Origin: Planctomycetaceae bacterium
Lineage (GTDB): Bacteria; Planctomycetota; Phycisphaerae; UBA1845; UTPLA1
Reading direction: 5' to 3'
NCBI GenBank assembly: GCA_011525745.1
Contig: WYBU01000053.1
Coordinates: 1 to 46,249 of the forward strand
DNA: 46,249 bases
In this document: in pieces, positions 15,331-23,561 of the stretch
How positions within the stretch are numbered: position 1 is the stretch's first letter
Layout: every line of letters begins with the position of its first letter
Position numbers and translations under genes: made by a program
Notes under the pieces: model-generated
The model's input: the letters and a program-made list of their open reading frames with translations, nothing else
What the model was told of the DNA's origin: nothing
Database searches by the model: none

Positions 15331-15674
15331 CGAGCCGCGAAGCGTCAGCGAGCGGGATCGGGCGGCGAAACCGGCGCAATGACGGCGCATTCTCACGTGC
15401 GGCGTTCCCCGCGCCGCCAAGCTCTGGACACGTGTGCACTCTCCAGAGGTTGAATCTCGCGCGTAGCGTGCGGACCCCGCTTGCCAACGCTGCGGTCCTT
15501 CCGAGCCGCGAAGCGTCAGCGAGCGGGATCGGGCGGCGTAACCGGCGCAATGACGGCGCATTCTCACGTGCGGCGTTCTGCGCGCCGCCAGGCTCTGGAC
15601 GCGTGTGCATTCACGAGAGGTTGAATCTCGCGCGTAGCGTGCGGACCCCGCTTGCTGACGCTTCGCAGCTCTGA
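15331..15674. mobile_element. Two tandem MITE-like elements (171-bp period)
   Basis: The first unit runs from 15331 to about 15497 and the second from 15502 to 15674; their interiors are nearly identical. The left end CGAGCCGCGAAGCGTCAGCG (15331 and 15502) is the inverted complement of the right end at 15644-15674 (CGCTTGCTGACGCTTCGCAG in its middle). No transposase is encoded inside. Related full elements lie at 16576-16750 and 41674-41846, and a lone end lies at 27872-27903. Confidence 0.75.
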
Positions 15675-15749
15675 TGGCCCGCGCGCCGGCACTTGCGGCT
15701 CGGATTCATTTTGTCCACAGTATCCCCATCCCAGACCGGTAAGCTCACG

Positions 15750-16526
15750 ATGCGTACGATGCCGCTCATGCTCAAAACAACGCTCTCCTACTGCGCCGCC
15801 GGCGCGCTCGATCTGCTCTTCCCACGCGTTTGCGCCGCCTGCTGCATTCGCATTCGCGAACCGGCCGCTCTTTGCACCGACTGCGCCGTGCGTCTCGCCG
15901 CGCAGATTAATCCCAGCTACTGCGGCTGCTGCGGCGAGGACGTCGGTCCCTTTCTGCTTCGCGACGGCCGTTGTCCCCAATGCCGCAACAGCCGGCCCGG
16001 CTACGCCCGCATGTATCGCGTCGCCCGCTACGCCGATGCCATGCGCGATCTGATCCTGCGCTTCAAATACGGCCGCGAGCCGACCCTCGACGCCATGCTC
16101 GGCGACCTGCTGGCCGACCTCGTCGCCGGCTGTCGCGAACTCGACGGCGTGACCGCCTGGGTCCCCATTCCCTCGCCGCGCCGTCGCATCTGGCAGCGCG
16201 GCTTTCAACCCACGCGACTGCTCGCCGACCGGCTGTCGCTGCGCACCGGCCGGCCGCGCTGCGACGCGCTGCGCCTGATCCGCCGCGTGACGCCGCAAAA
16301 GCTGCTGCACCGCGACGAGCGGACCGCCAACATCCACGGCGCGTTCGGCGTTCGCCGCGGCGAGCTGCCCCACGGCGCGATCGTGGGGCTTGTCGACGAC
16401 GTGTTCACGACCGGCGCGACGCTGCGCGAGGCCGCCCGCACTCTGCGCCGCGCCGGCGCGGCCGAAGTCTATGGCGTGGTTCTGGCCGTTGCACACGTAG
16501 GCGCCGACGTACCCGCGCAGGTATAA
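15750..16526 (+). CDS. comF: ComF-family amidophosphoribosyltransferase-like protein
   Basis: The 258-residue product has the ComF layout: an N-terminal zinc ribbon (CAAC, CTDC, CGCCGED, CPQC) followed by a phosphoribosyltransferase domain with the PRPP-loop LVDDVFTTGATLREA and the family's WVPIPSPRRRIWQRGFQ. ComF proteins are needed for DNA uptake in naturally competent bacteria and act on single-stranded DNA after import; the exact reaction is unsettled. Possible ATG starts are 15750, 15759 and 15768; 15750 is preferred because GGTAAG lies upstream. Together with RadA encoded next door on the opposite strand, it makes two genes linked to handling of transforming DNA. Confidence 0.82.
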   Translation: MRTMPLMLKTTLSYCAAGALDLLFPRVCAACCIRIREPAALCTDCAVRLAAQINPSYCGCCGEDVGPFLLRDGRCPQCRNSRPGYARMYRVARYADAMRDLILRFKYGREPTLDAMLGDLLADLVAGCRELDGVTAWVPIPSPRRRIWQRGFQPTRLLADRLSLRTGRPRCDALRLIRRVTPQKLLHRDERTANIHGAFGVRRGELPHGAIVGLVDDVFTTGATLREAARTLRRAGAAEVYGVVLAVAHVGADVPAQV

Positions 16527-16575
16527 GGATTGACCATGTGCTTCGCTTGATCCGAGCCGCAAGCGCTGCGGTCAT

Positions 16576-16750
16576 TCAGAGCCGCGAAGCGTCAGCGAGC
16601 GGGATCGGCCAGCTTGGCCGAAGAAATGACGCTTCATTCTCTCACGCGGCGTTCAGCGCGCCGACAGGCTTCGGGCGCGTGTTCACGATTGGGCGCTTCT
16701 CTCTCGCGCGATGCGTGCGGATCCCGCTTGCTTACGCTGCGCGGCTCTGA
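16576..16750. mobile_element. MITE-like element with about 30-bp terminal inverted repeats
   Basis: The left end (16577-16606, AGAGCCGCGAAGCGTCAGCG) and the right end (16720-16750, GCTTGCTTACGCTGCGCGGC) are near-perfect inverted complements. The 113-bp interior aligns with the interiors of the copies at 15331-15674. It is non-coding. A GAGCCGCAAGCGCTGCGGTC word directly precedes it, as it does the other copies. Confidence 0.75.
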
Positions 16751-16764
16751 TGCGCGCTGCCTCA

Positions 16765-16905
16765 CACGGGCTACAAGCCCGTGCCACGCGGGAACGGGCG
16801 AGACGCCCGTACCACCCTGACACAGCCGGGGGCGGCTGTGCCACATTCATCACAGCCGGGGGCGGCTGTGCCACATTCATCACAGCGCAGGGCGGCCAGC
16901 CGACA
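16765..16905 (-). repeat. REP-like array of three palindrome types
   Basis: In sequence: hairpin CACGGGCTACAAGCCCGTG + CCAC (16765-16787), hairpin ACGGGCGAGACGCCCGT + ACCAC (16794-16815), two 30-bp units CACAGCCGGGGGCGGCTGTG + CCAC + ATTCAT (16821-16850, 16851-16880) and a decayed third unit. All hairpins end in GT(G/A)CCAC, meaning that on the minus strand each one is preceded by GTGG. The array ends 10 bp from the radA stop codon. Confidence 0.85.
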
Positions 16906-16914
16906 TGCGCGGCG

Positions 16915-18357
16915 CTACTCCAGCAGCTTCATCGCGTCCTGGACGTTCTTGCAAACGCTGATTTGCATCCCATTTCCGCGCGCCGCCGCGTTCGCCCGCG
17001 ACGCTCGCCCCGCCCGCTCCGCCGCCGGCGAAATCACGCGCCCGATCCCGATCCGTCCCGCCTCCGCCAGCCGCCGCTGCGCGTGATACACCGGCCGCAC
17101 TTCCCCGCCCAGCCCCAGTTCGCCGAACACCGCCGTGCCGCGCGGCAGCGCCCGGTTCATCCGCGTGCCCGCCACCGCCAGGGCAATCGCCAGATCCGCC
17201 GCCGGCTCGGCCACCTTGACGCCCCCGACGATATTCACAAATACGTCCTGATCGCCCAACACATGGCCGGCGTGCTTCTCCAGCACCGCCAGAATCATCG
17301 CCACGCGCCCCGCATCGACGCCCGTCGCCTTGCGCTTCGCCGCGCCGAAGACGCTCTGTACGCACAGCGCCTGCACTTCAACCATCAGCACGCGCGTCCC
17401 CTCGCACGCCGCCAGGATCACGCTGCCCGGCCGCGAGGCGTCGATCTGCTCCAGAAACAGCCGCGACGGATCCTCCACCGGCCGCAGTCCGGCGTCGGTC
17501 ATCTCGAAGATGCCCAGTTCGTCCGTGCTGCCGAAGCGGTTCTTGGCCGCGCGGATCAGCCTGTGACTGGCGAACCGCTCGCCCTCGAAATAGAGCACGC
17601 AATCGACGATGTGCTCCAGCACCTTCGGCCCCGCGATGGCGCCTTCCTTCGTGACGTGCCCCACCAGAATCAGGGCGAAGCCCATCTGCTTCGCCAGCCA
17701 CACCAGCCGCGAGGCACAGTCGCGAAGCTGCGTCGCGCTGCCCGGCACGCTCGGCAGATCGGGGCGATACACCATCTGCACCGAATCGACGATTACGACG
17801 TGCGGTTTTTGAAGGCGAATCTGATTGAGAATGACGTCGAGATTCGACTGTGCCGCGACGAGCACGCCTGCCCCGTCGCCGCCCGCTGTCCGCTTGCCGC
17901 CCGAAACAGCATCGACGTTGGTCGGCTCGGCCGCCCCGCGCAGGCGCTCGGCCCGCAGCCGTACCTGCCCGGGCGATTCTTCGCTCGTGACGTAGAGCGT
18001 CTTTCGCCCGTCATCCGCCAGCGATCGCGCCACCTGCAACGCCAGCGTCGACTTGCCGATGCCCGGATCGCCCCCCAGCAGCACCGCCGAACCGGCCACA
18101 AGCCCGCCGCCCAGCACGCGGTCGAACTCCGACAACCGCGTGCCCCAGCGATGTGTCGCGTCCAGCGCGATTTCGTCGAGCGGGACCGGCGCGGCCGACG
18201 CCTCGATCAGTTCCGGCCGGTGCAGGTCCTCGGCGACCGGTTCGATGACGCGCTCGTTGAGCGTGTTCCACTCGCCGCAGTCGGGACACTTGCCGGCCCA
18301 GCGCGCCTGCACGCCGCCGCACGCCGAGCACACGAACCGCCGCTGCGCCTTCGCCAT
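16915..18357 (-). CDS. radA: DNA repair protein RadA (Sms)
   Basis: This 480-residue RadA has an N-terminal zinc finger (Cys10, Cys13, Cys24, Cys27), a RecA-like ATPase with Walker A GGDPGIGKST (95-104), a TSEES motif, the RadA-specific KNRFGSTDE (272-280) and a Lon-like C-terminal domain (ALPRGTAVFGELGLGGEVRP). RadA is a DnaB-type branch-migration helicase in recombination and transformation. A Gly-rich insertion of about 20 residues (145-167) lies between the TSEES region and the next strand. TATAAT ends 8 nt before the ATG, with no ribosome-binding site between. The gene converges with comF. Confidence 0.93.
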   Translation of the reverse strand: MAKAQRRFVCSACGGVQARWAGKCPDCGEWNTLNERVIEPVAEDLHRPELIEASAAPVPLDEIALDATHRWGTRLSEFDRVLGGGLVAGSAVLLGGDPGIGKSTLALQVARSLADDGRKTLYVTSEESPGQVRLRAERLRGAAEPTNVDAVSGGKRTAGGDGAGVLVAAQSNLDVILNQIRLQKPHVVIVDSVQMVYRPDLPSVPGSATQLRDCASRLVWLAKQMGFALILVGHVTKEGAIAGPKVLEHIVDCVLYFEGERFASHRLIRAAKNRFGSTDELGIFEMTDAGLRPVEDPSRLFLEQIDASRPGSVILAACEGTRVLMVEVQALCVQSVFGAAKRKATGVDAGRVAMILAVLEKHAGHVLGDQDVFVNIVGGVKVAEPAADLAIALAVAGTRMNRALPRGTAVFGELGLGGEVRPVYHAQRRLAEAGRIGIGRVISPAAERAGRASRANAAARGNGMQISVCKNVQDAMKLLE

Positions 18358-18365
18358 GCCGAGCG

Positions 18366-18371
18366 ATTATA
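18366..18371 (-). promoter_or_regulatory. -10 hexamer TATAAT, 8 nt before radA
   Basis: A consensus TATAAT on the minus strand is followed by eight bases and ATG 18357. A TTGGAT 16 bp further up (18388-18393 on the minus strand) could be the -35. The leader would be zero to two nucleotides. Confidence 0.55.
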
Positions 18372-18393
18372 AGCATGGACGCCCACAATCCAA

Positions 18394-18683
18394 TTTCTGA
18401 TTGAAAAAGGCACGAACGCGACGAACAAAGCGACGAAGGGGCCGGCTCAAAGGCATGGAAGCGACGGGTCTTGGGCGACTGGCAACCTACCGCCGGCATG
18501 TCCGCGTTCGCGCGTCCATTTCGTCCACGCCGCCCACCGGCAGCGCTGCTGCGCGGACGTTGCACGGGACTGGTTTCCCGCCCGCGCGAGAATGACGTCA
18601 GTTGTGTGAATGCAGATGCCTACTCGGTCCGCGCGGCGGACCCGACGGGCACAGGCTCAACGCTGCCGGCCTCCGGCCGATCC
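18394..18683. repeat. Intergenic gap with a degenerate composite repeat
   Basis: Around 18560-18655 there is a decayed, inverted copy of the composite module: TTTCCCGCCCGCGCGAGAAT in the place of the dRS3-like core, followed by ACTCGGTCCGCGCGGCGGAC. The rest of the gap shows no gene. Confidence 0.55.
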
Positions 18684-19082
18684 TCACACCGGCAGATACT
18701 TCGCCGAATCGAACCGCATCGCGAAGCCCACCGGCTCATCGCCGTGAAGCACGTCGATCTGCGTGCGAATGATCGTGGCGTAGCCCAGCGAGGGGCCGAG
18801 CAGGAAGTTGTCCCCGCCGGCCGGCGGGGACGAAATACGCAGTTCATAACGCTGACCCACCGCCAGGCCGTAGCCGACCGGCGCTGTGGCGTAAATACCG
18901 CCGGCCGACAGGTTCAGGCAGTTGCAGCGCAGCACGGTCTGGCCCGACAGATCGGTCAAGAAGATATCCAGGTCAACCGGGCGCCGATGGTGTTCACGCA
19001 AGTCAGGCTCGTCGGCGGAGCGGGTCGGAGGCCGTTCCGAAACGGCAGGAAGGGCGGAGGGGACGGCGGTGGTCGTCAACAT
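18684..19082 (-). CDS. PilZ-domain protein
   Basis: This is a 132-residue protein with a disordered N-terminus of about 30 residues and one PilZ-like beta barrel. The c-di-GMP binding pattern is recognisable as HHRRPVDLDIFL (RxxxR-like) followed by CLNLSAGGIYA, matching the (D/N)xSxxG motif. A role as a c-di-GMP effector is inferred; no partner gene is adjacent. ATG 19082 is chosen because GGGAGCG lies 5-11 nt upstream; the frame extends to 19193 without further conserved sequence. Confidence 0.75.
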   Translation of the reverse strand: MLTTTAVPSALPAVSERPPTRSADEPDLREHHRRPVDLDIFLTDLSGQTVLRCNCLNLSAGGIYATAPVGYGLAVGQRYELRISSPPAGGDNFLLGPSLGYATIIRTQIDVLHGDEPVGFAMRFDSAKYLPV

Positions 19083-19338
19083 GTCGGCGCTCCCGTGACT
19101 TCGTTCGTTCCGATCGGACCGGGCCCCCAGAGATAATTCACCCGAGGAAGGCCCATACCCCGGGAGACGATGACGAGAAGCTATGTGCTGCAATCGCTCG
19201 GAGTCATGGAAACGCGTGTAATAAGGCTAGCCGCGCCGCGGACGTTTGTAAAGGTCTTTTCCAAAAATCGGCTGACAAAAGCACCAACTCAAATTACGGA
19301 GCTTGAAAAGCCCCGGTCAAGCCGCCGTGGATTCCAGT

Positions 19339-19344
19339 TATATT
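19339..19344 (+). promoter_or_regulatory. -10-like hexamer TATATT, 6 nt before the membrane-protein start
   Basis: TATATT is followed by GAAAAA and ATG 19351. This spacing decides the start of the downstream gene in favour of ATG 19351 over the upstream TTG at 19303. Confidence 0.5.
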
Positions 19345-19350
19345 GAAAAA

Positions 19351-21090
19351 ATGGGCCGCCCACGCAATCGCCGTTCCATTCACGATCAATCAGCCGGGAA
19401 ATCCACAAAAAACGAGCGACATTCAACACCGTCCCGCGCGGCAGAACCGCCAGCCTCGATGCCAAAGGCAGCCCCCGCAAGATTCGCCGCGCTTCTCAGA
19501 ACGCCCGAAGCGGCCCTGTTCACGTTGCTCTTCGTCACTCACGCCGCGTTCTTTCAAGGCGGCGGATGGAATCAAAACAGCCGCTTCAATCAGGTCCGCT
19601 CGGTCGTCGAAAGCGGCAATCCGGCCATCAACCGCTTCATGGTGTTCACCCTCGAACGCCGGGCGGGCGACGCGCCACGCCTGCGACGCCAACCGCTGCC
19701 CGACCGCCTGATCCTGCGACCGGATCTCCCGATGCCCAACAGCTTCGACGTGTCATACGATCGTACCCGCGGCCGCATGTTTCCCAACAAGCCGCCAGGC
19801 ACGACGTTTCTCGCGCTTCCGGGTTATTTCCTCATCCGCCACATCGAGCGGCTGCTCGGCGTGGACGTCGATGATTGGTGGCCGCTGACCGTCAACGCCT
19901 GGCTGACCAGCGCCTTGTCCGTCGGATTGCTCGGCGCGATCGGCGGCGTTGTTTTCTTTCGCCTGTCGCGGCGCATGTTTCCCGAGCTGGCCGACGGTTT
20001 TCACGCCGCGGCCGCGCTGAGCCTGGGCCTGGGCACGCTCATGCTGCCCTTCGCCACGTTGTTCTTCGATCACGTGCCCGTCGCCGCGCTGTTGCTCGCA
20101 TCGTTTTGCCTGATGTACCTCGTCCGCGAGCAAGTCACGCCGATTCGCCCGAGGCCGCGGCTGTTGTTCGCGGGACTACTGGCCGGAACGGCCGTCGTCA
20201 CCAATTACGCCGCCGTGCTGATCGTCGCGCTGCTGGGTTTGTACGGCCTGTTAACGCTTCGCCCGCGCGGGCGAATCGCGTGGTTCGTCCTCGGCGGACT
20301 GGGTCCGGCGGCGCTGCTGTGCGGCTATCACTGGGCCTGCTTCGGCGATCCGTGGACGATCGTCAACAAGCATCAGGCGGCGATGTTCCAGTCCGGCGAG
20401 GATCACTTCCTCGGCGTGTTCTCGCTGCCCGATCCGCTTGTGCTGTTGAAGCTGCTCTGCTCGCCGCATCGCGGACTGCTGATCTTCTGCCCCGTGTTGA
20501 TCTTGGCGGCGCACGGATTCTGGATGATGCGCACGCGCCGCCGCGCCGAGATGCTGCTGTGTCTGGCGGTCTTTGCGACATTATGGCTCATGAACGCCGC
20601 CTTCAACGGCTGGCACGGCGGCCACTCGACCGGGCCGCGCTATCTGATCCCGGCGCTGCCCTTCCTGGCGCTGCCGCTGGCGCTGGTGTTCGCGCGGCTG
20701 AAGTGGCTGGCGGCGCCTCTGGCGGTTGTGTCCGCCGCCATCATGTTTTTTGTCACCGCCGTCGACGTCCAGGTTTCAAGCCGCGTACCGAATCCCATCA
20801 TCGATCACTTGTTGCCGCTGGCGGCGGGAAAGACGATCGCGGTCGATGAAGTGAACGTGCGCGGCCCGGTGTCGATCAACCCCGTCGGCGTGTACGAACT
20901 CAGCGCCTTCCGCATGTTCCCGCCCGACTCGCCCCAGGCGCGGTGGAATTCGTTCAACGTCGGCGAATTCCTCTGGCCCGACCGGCTGTGGAGCCTGGTC
21001 GTTCCGGGCGCGATCGTGCTCGCAGGCGCGGGAATGGTGTTCCGACGTTGCGCGTGGCGTAAGGCAAGTCACGCAAGCCTGCCGCGTTGA
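19351..21090 (+). CDS. Polytopic membrane protein, GT-C glycosyltransferase-like
   Basis: The 579-residue product has a basic cytosolic N-terminus of about 40 residues and about ten hydrophobic helices. Conserved-looking loops are FPNKPPGTTFLALPGY after the first periplasmic segment and FNGWHGGHSTGPRYLIPALP near the C-terminal third. These loops are seen in GT-C-like proteins related to dolichyl-phosphate mannosyltransferases, where an early Asp/Glu is catalytic, but no such residue is certain here. A lipid-linked sugar transferase role is therefore tentative. A GT2 enzyme of the polyprenyl-phosphate glycosyl type lies 1.3 kb downstream on the other strand and could supply the lipid-linked sugar. 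Confidence 0.6.
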   Translation: MGRPRNRRSIHDQSAGKSTKNERHSTPSRAAEPPASMPKAAPARFAALLRTPEAALFTLLFVTHAAFFQGGGWNQNSRFNQVRSVVESGNPAINRFMVFTLERRAGDAPRLRRQPLPDRLILRPDLPMPNSFDVSYDRTRGRMFPNKPPGTTFLALPGYFLIRHIERLLGVDVDDWWPLTVNAWLTSALSVGLLGAIGGVVFFRLSRRMFPELADGFHAAAALSLGLGTLMLPFATLFFDHVPVAALLLASFCLMYLVREQVTPIRPRPRLLFAGLLAGTAVVTNYAAVLIVALLGLYGLLTLRPRGRIAWFVLGGLGPAALLCGYHWACFGDPWTIVNKHQAAMFQSGEDHFLGVFSLPDPLVLLKLLCSPHRGLLIFCPVLILAAHGFWMMRTRRRAEMLLCLAVFATLWLMNAAFNGWHGGHSTGPRYLIPALPFLALPLALVFARLKWLAAPLAVVSAAIMFFVTAVDVQVSSRVPNPIIDHLLPLAAGKTIAVDEVNVRGPVSINPVGVYELSAFRMFPPDSPQARWNSFNVGEFLWPDRLWSLVVPGAIVLAGAGMVFRRCAWRKASHASLPR

Positions 21091-21273
21091 TCCGCGCCGC
21101 CACAGTCAAGACGCGGCAGCGCGGCATGGTCATGCCCTCGCGCGAGAAGAGCCGCTTGGTTCGGGTGGTATGGAGGCCCCGCCCGTTATTACCGACCTTC
21201 GCCGGCGCTTGACCCTGATGAGTTTCGTCTCGCGCGAGGCGACAGATCGTTCACGCGGTCTCCGCGCGAGTCC

Positions 21274-22224
21274 CTACGAGACCCCCTGCGCCATTTCGCG
21301 CACAACCGCATCGACCAGCGGCCCGTGCGATCGCGCATCGGCAATGCCCACGCCCAGCGCCGTGGCCAGGTTCTCCACGTCGCGCTCCACGTCGGGCAGC
21401 GCCTCAGCCAGCGCCGCGCCCTGCAAACCCGCCGCTTCGATCGCCGCCAGACACGTTCGCGCCGCGGCGTTCGGCTCACTTGCCTCGCACAGCCGAGCCG
21501 CCACCACGCTCGCCGCCCCGATCATCGCGCTCGGCTCGCGTGTCGCTGCGGTGGACTCCGCGTGCGACGCCGTCGCATGGTGAAACCTCACGGCCGCAAC
21601 CAGCGACTCGGGCAGGCGCCACGACTCCAGCGCCATCGCCGAAACTTCGGCGTGAGAAACGCCCACCAGCTCCGCTTCTCGCTGCATCCACTCGTCGCCG
21701 CCCAGCGGACAATAACACTCCGCAATTGGTCCGTACCGCGCCGGCAACGCGCGGGCCAGCACGATCACGCCGATGTCCGCCAGCAGCCCGGGCACGAACG
21801 CCGCGTCGCGCCGCCGCGGCATCGAGCCGTCCGCCAGCCGCGCCGCCAGCGCCGCCGTCGTCACCGATCGCCGCCAGAAGTACGTGCGCTCGATCGAATC
21901 GGCGGGTCCGTCATCCAGGGCGGCCGCCATGCACCGCGCCAGCACCAGCTCGCGAATGCGGCGAAGCCCCAGCATCGCGACGGCCTGCTGAAGCGAGTCG
22001 ATCTCGCGCACCGCGCCGAACAGGGCGGAATTGGCCAGCCGCAGAATGCCGGCGGCAATGCCCGCATCGGCGCCCAGCAGCTCGACGAGCCGCTCGATGG
22101 CGCAGTTCGGATCGAGCGTCATCCGAAAACAGTGCGAGGCGACGGCGGGCATGGCCGGCACGGCGGCCGATTGGGCGATGGCTTCGAGCGTTTCGTGGCG
22201 CATGGTCGGCCCCCGGGTCGACAT
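21274..22224 (-). CDS. HDOD-domain protein
   Basis: The 316-residue protein matches the HDOD fold: the start VPAMPAVASHCFRMTLDPNCAIERLVELLGADAGIAAGILRLANSALF is typical of the first helices, and AVAMLGLRRIRELVLA is the family's central segment. Residual HD-type positions appear as LLADIGVIVLAR and VGVSHAEVSAMALESWRLP, without a full metal-binding HD set. HDOD proteins are signalling scaffolds or regulators, often working with two-component systems or c-di-GMP. An alternative start is ATG 22203, seven codons in. Confidence 0.78.
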   Translation of the reverse strand: MSTRGPTMRHETLEAIAQSAAVPAMPAVASHCFRMTLDPNCAIERLVELLGADAGIAAGILRLANSALFGAVREIDSLQQAVAMLGLRRIRELVLARCMAAALDDGPADSIERTYFWRRSVTTAALAARLADGSMPRRRDAAFVPGLLADIGVIVLARALPARYGPIAECYCPLGGDEWMQREAELVGVSHAEVSAMALESWRLPESLVAAVRFHHATASHAESTAATREPSAMIGAASVVAARLCEASEPNAAARTCLAAIEAAGLQGAALAEALPDVERDVENLATALGVGIADARSHGPLVDAVVREMAQGVS

Positions 22225-22387
22225 CGGTCTTTCGAGGCGGCGCGTTAATCGACAGGGCCGAAAACGATGAAACCATCCGACAACGGGTTCGAAACGCTGC
22301 CGGGAACACGCTGCTTCACGTCGCCGCGCGTGGCACGATCAAGCCCTCGCGCAATGCGGACCCGGCCATGGTGAACAGCGCGTCTCG

Positions 22388-23221
22388 CTACTCGCGTGAC
22401 ACGCGACTGTCGCCGTCGGGAATTCTGCCGCCGCGCAACCGACAAACGGTCCGCAGCACGTCGACAAACATCACCAGCGTGTCGCACGAAATCCGCAGCG
22501 TGCTGTCGGTCGGATTGTCCCAGTCGACCGGAATCTCGGCGATGCGGAATCCCATCCGCCGCGCCAGCAACAGCACTTCGACATCGAACGCAAACCGCTC
22601 CACGCGCTGCCGCGGAAAGATCGCATCGACCGCCGCCCTCCGGAACAGCTTGAACCCGCATTGAGTGTCCTGCACGTCCCGCAGCGCCAACGCGCGAACC
22701 AGGTACGGAAACGACCGCCCCAGTAACTGCCGCAGCCGATGTTGCCGTCGCAAGATCCGCGCGCCGCCCACGCGCCGCGAACCGATCAGCACGTCGGCGC
22801 CGGCGGCCGGCTCGACGAATCGCTCGAGATGGCGGATGTGCGTCGAATGATCCACGTCGAGGAACAAGGCCCACGCGCCCGTCGACGCCAGCATCCCCGC
22901 CCGCACCGAATAGCCCTTGCCGCGATTGACGCCGTTGCGCAACAGCCGCACGCCGCGGCCGCGCTGTTCGACGATTTCGGCCGTGCGATCGGCGCTGCCA
23001 TCGTCGACCACGATGACTTCGTTCGCCAGTTCATGCGCCGCCAGCCACGCCTGCACGGCATCCAGCGTGTCCGCGACGCAGCGCGCGGCGTTGTAGGCCG
23101 GAATGATGACCGAAAGAGACTCAAAGGCGTCGCCCGGCTGAACCACGTCGCCGATGGTAAGCCCGCGCGGCCCGGCGGCGGAAGGGAAACGTCGATGCGT
23201 CGGAACGTGAAGAAGAAGCAC
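22388..23221 (-). CDS. Glycosyltransferase family 2 (polyprenyl-phosphate sugar synthase type)
   Basis: The core is a GT-A fold GT2 enzyme like dolichyl-phosphate mannose or glucose synthases: SLSVIIPAYNAARCVADTLD, VVDDGSADRT, NRGKGYSVRAGML, the metal-binding FLDVDHSTHI, then TQCGFKLFRRAA and FAFDVEVLLLARRMG. It would transfer a sugar from a nucleotide donor to a polyprenyl phosphate. The 5' end is unclear: the frame is open to 23557 only because it runs through a composite repeat, which would add an irregular N-terminus containing translated heptamers. GTG 23221 is given as the shortest start that keeps the whole domain; an ATG further up is possible. It could serve the GT-C-like protein at 19351. 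Confidence 0.78.
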   Translation of the reverse strand: MLLLHVPTHRRFPSAAGPRGLTIGDVVQPGDAFESLSVIIPAYNAARCVADTLDAVQAWLAAHELANEVIVVDDGSADRTAEIVEQRGRGVRLLRNGVNRGKGYSVRAGMLASTGAWALFLDVDHSTHIRHLERFVEPAAGADVLIGSRRVGGARILRRQHRLRQLLGRSFPYLVRALALRDVQDTQCGFKLFRRAAVDAIFPRQRVERFAFDVEVLLLARRMGFRIAEIPVDWDNPTDSTLRISCDTLVMFVDVLRTVCRLRGGRIPDGDSRVSRE

Positions 23222-23249
23222 GGAAGCACAAGGCGCGATGACAAGTGAA

Positions 23250-23555
23250 CGGAAGGGGAACAGGGAGCAGCGGAAATCAATTACAGGGCGGGCGGGCGCG
23301 ATCGGCGGCATGATCGCCGGCGTCTTCCTGCCGGCGGGCCAAGTCTCACGGGTCCACCGGCTCCATCCCCTCCTCGCAGTCCATACTGTCCACCGGCACG
23401 CGCCGCGCGACTCTGGATTCCCGCCTGCGCGGAAATGACGCTTCATGGCTGAAAGCTGAAAGCTGAAAGCTGAAAGCTGAAAGCTGAAAGCTGATCCCTG
23501 AACGTTGAGCGCCGACCGCAGACGGCTCGCGGTCCTCGCAGCGGACCCTGCGCAC
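23250..23555 (-). repeat. Composite repeat with a six-copy GCTGAAA heptamer array
   Basis: GCTGAAA is repeated six times without interruption at 23448-23489. It is flanked by a one-mismatch dRS3-like core at 23417-23436 (ATTCCC then GGAAAT) and by a GCGGTCC...GCGGACC palindrome at 23529-23548. The order is that of the composite module read on the minus strand. It lies at the unclear 5' end of the GT2 gene and ends just before the antiporter stop codon. Confidence 0.9.
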
Positions 23556-23561
23556 AAGCCC

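Noticed and set aside
15056..15610. Minus-strand ORF across the repeat cluster behind nnrD
   Set aside because: Its product is a translation of the 27-bp and MITE-like repeats, with internal duplications exactly matching the DNA repeats.
16711..18372. Long plus-strand reading frame opposite radA
   Set aside because: It is an antisense by-product of GC-rich codon use; the minus strand encodes a complete RadA with all motifs.
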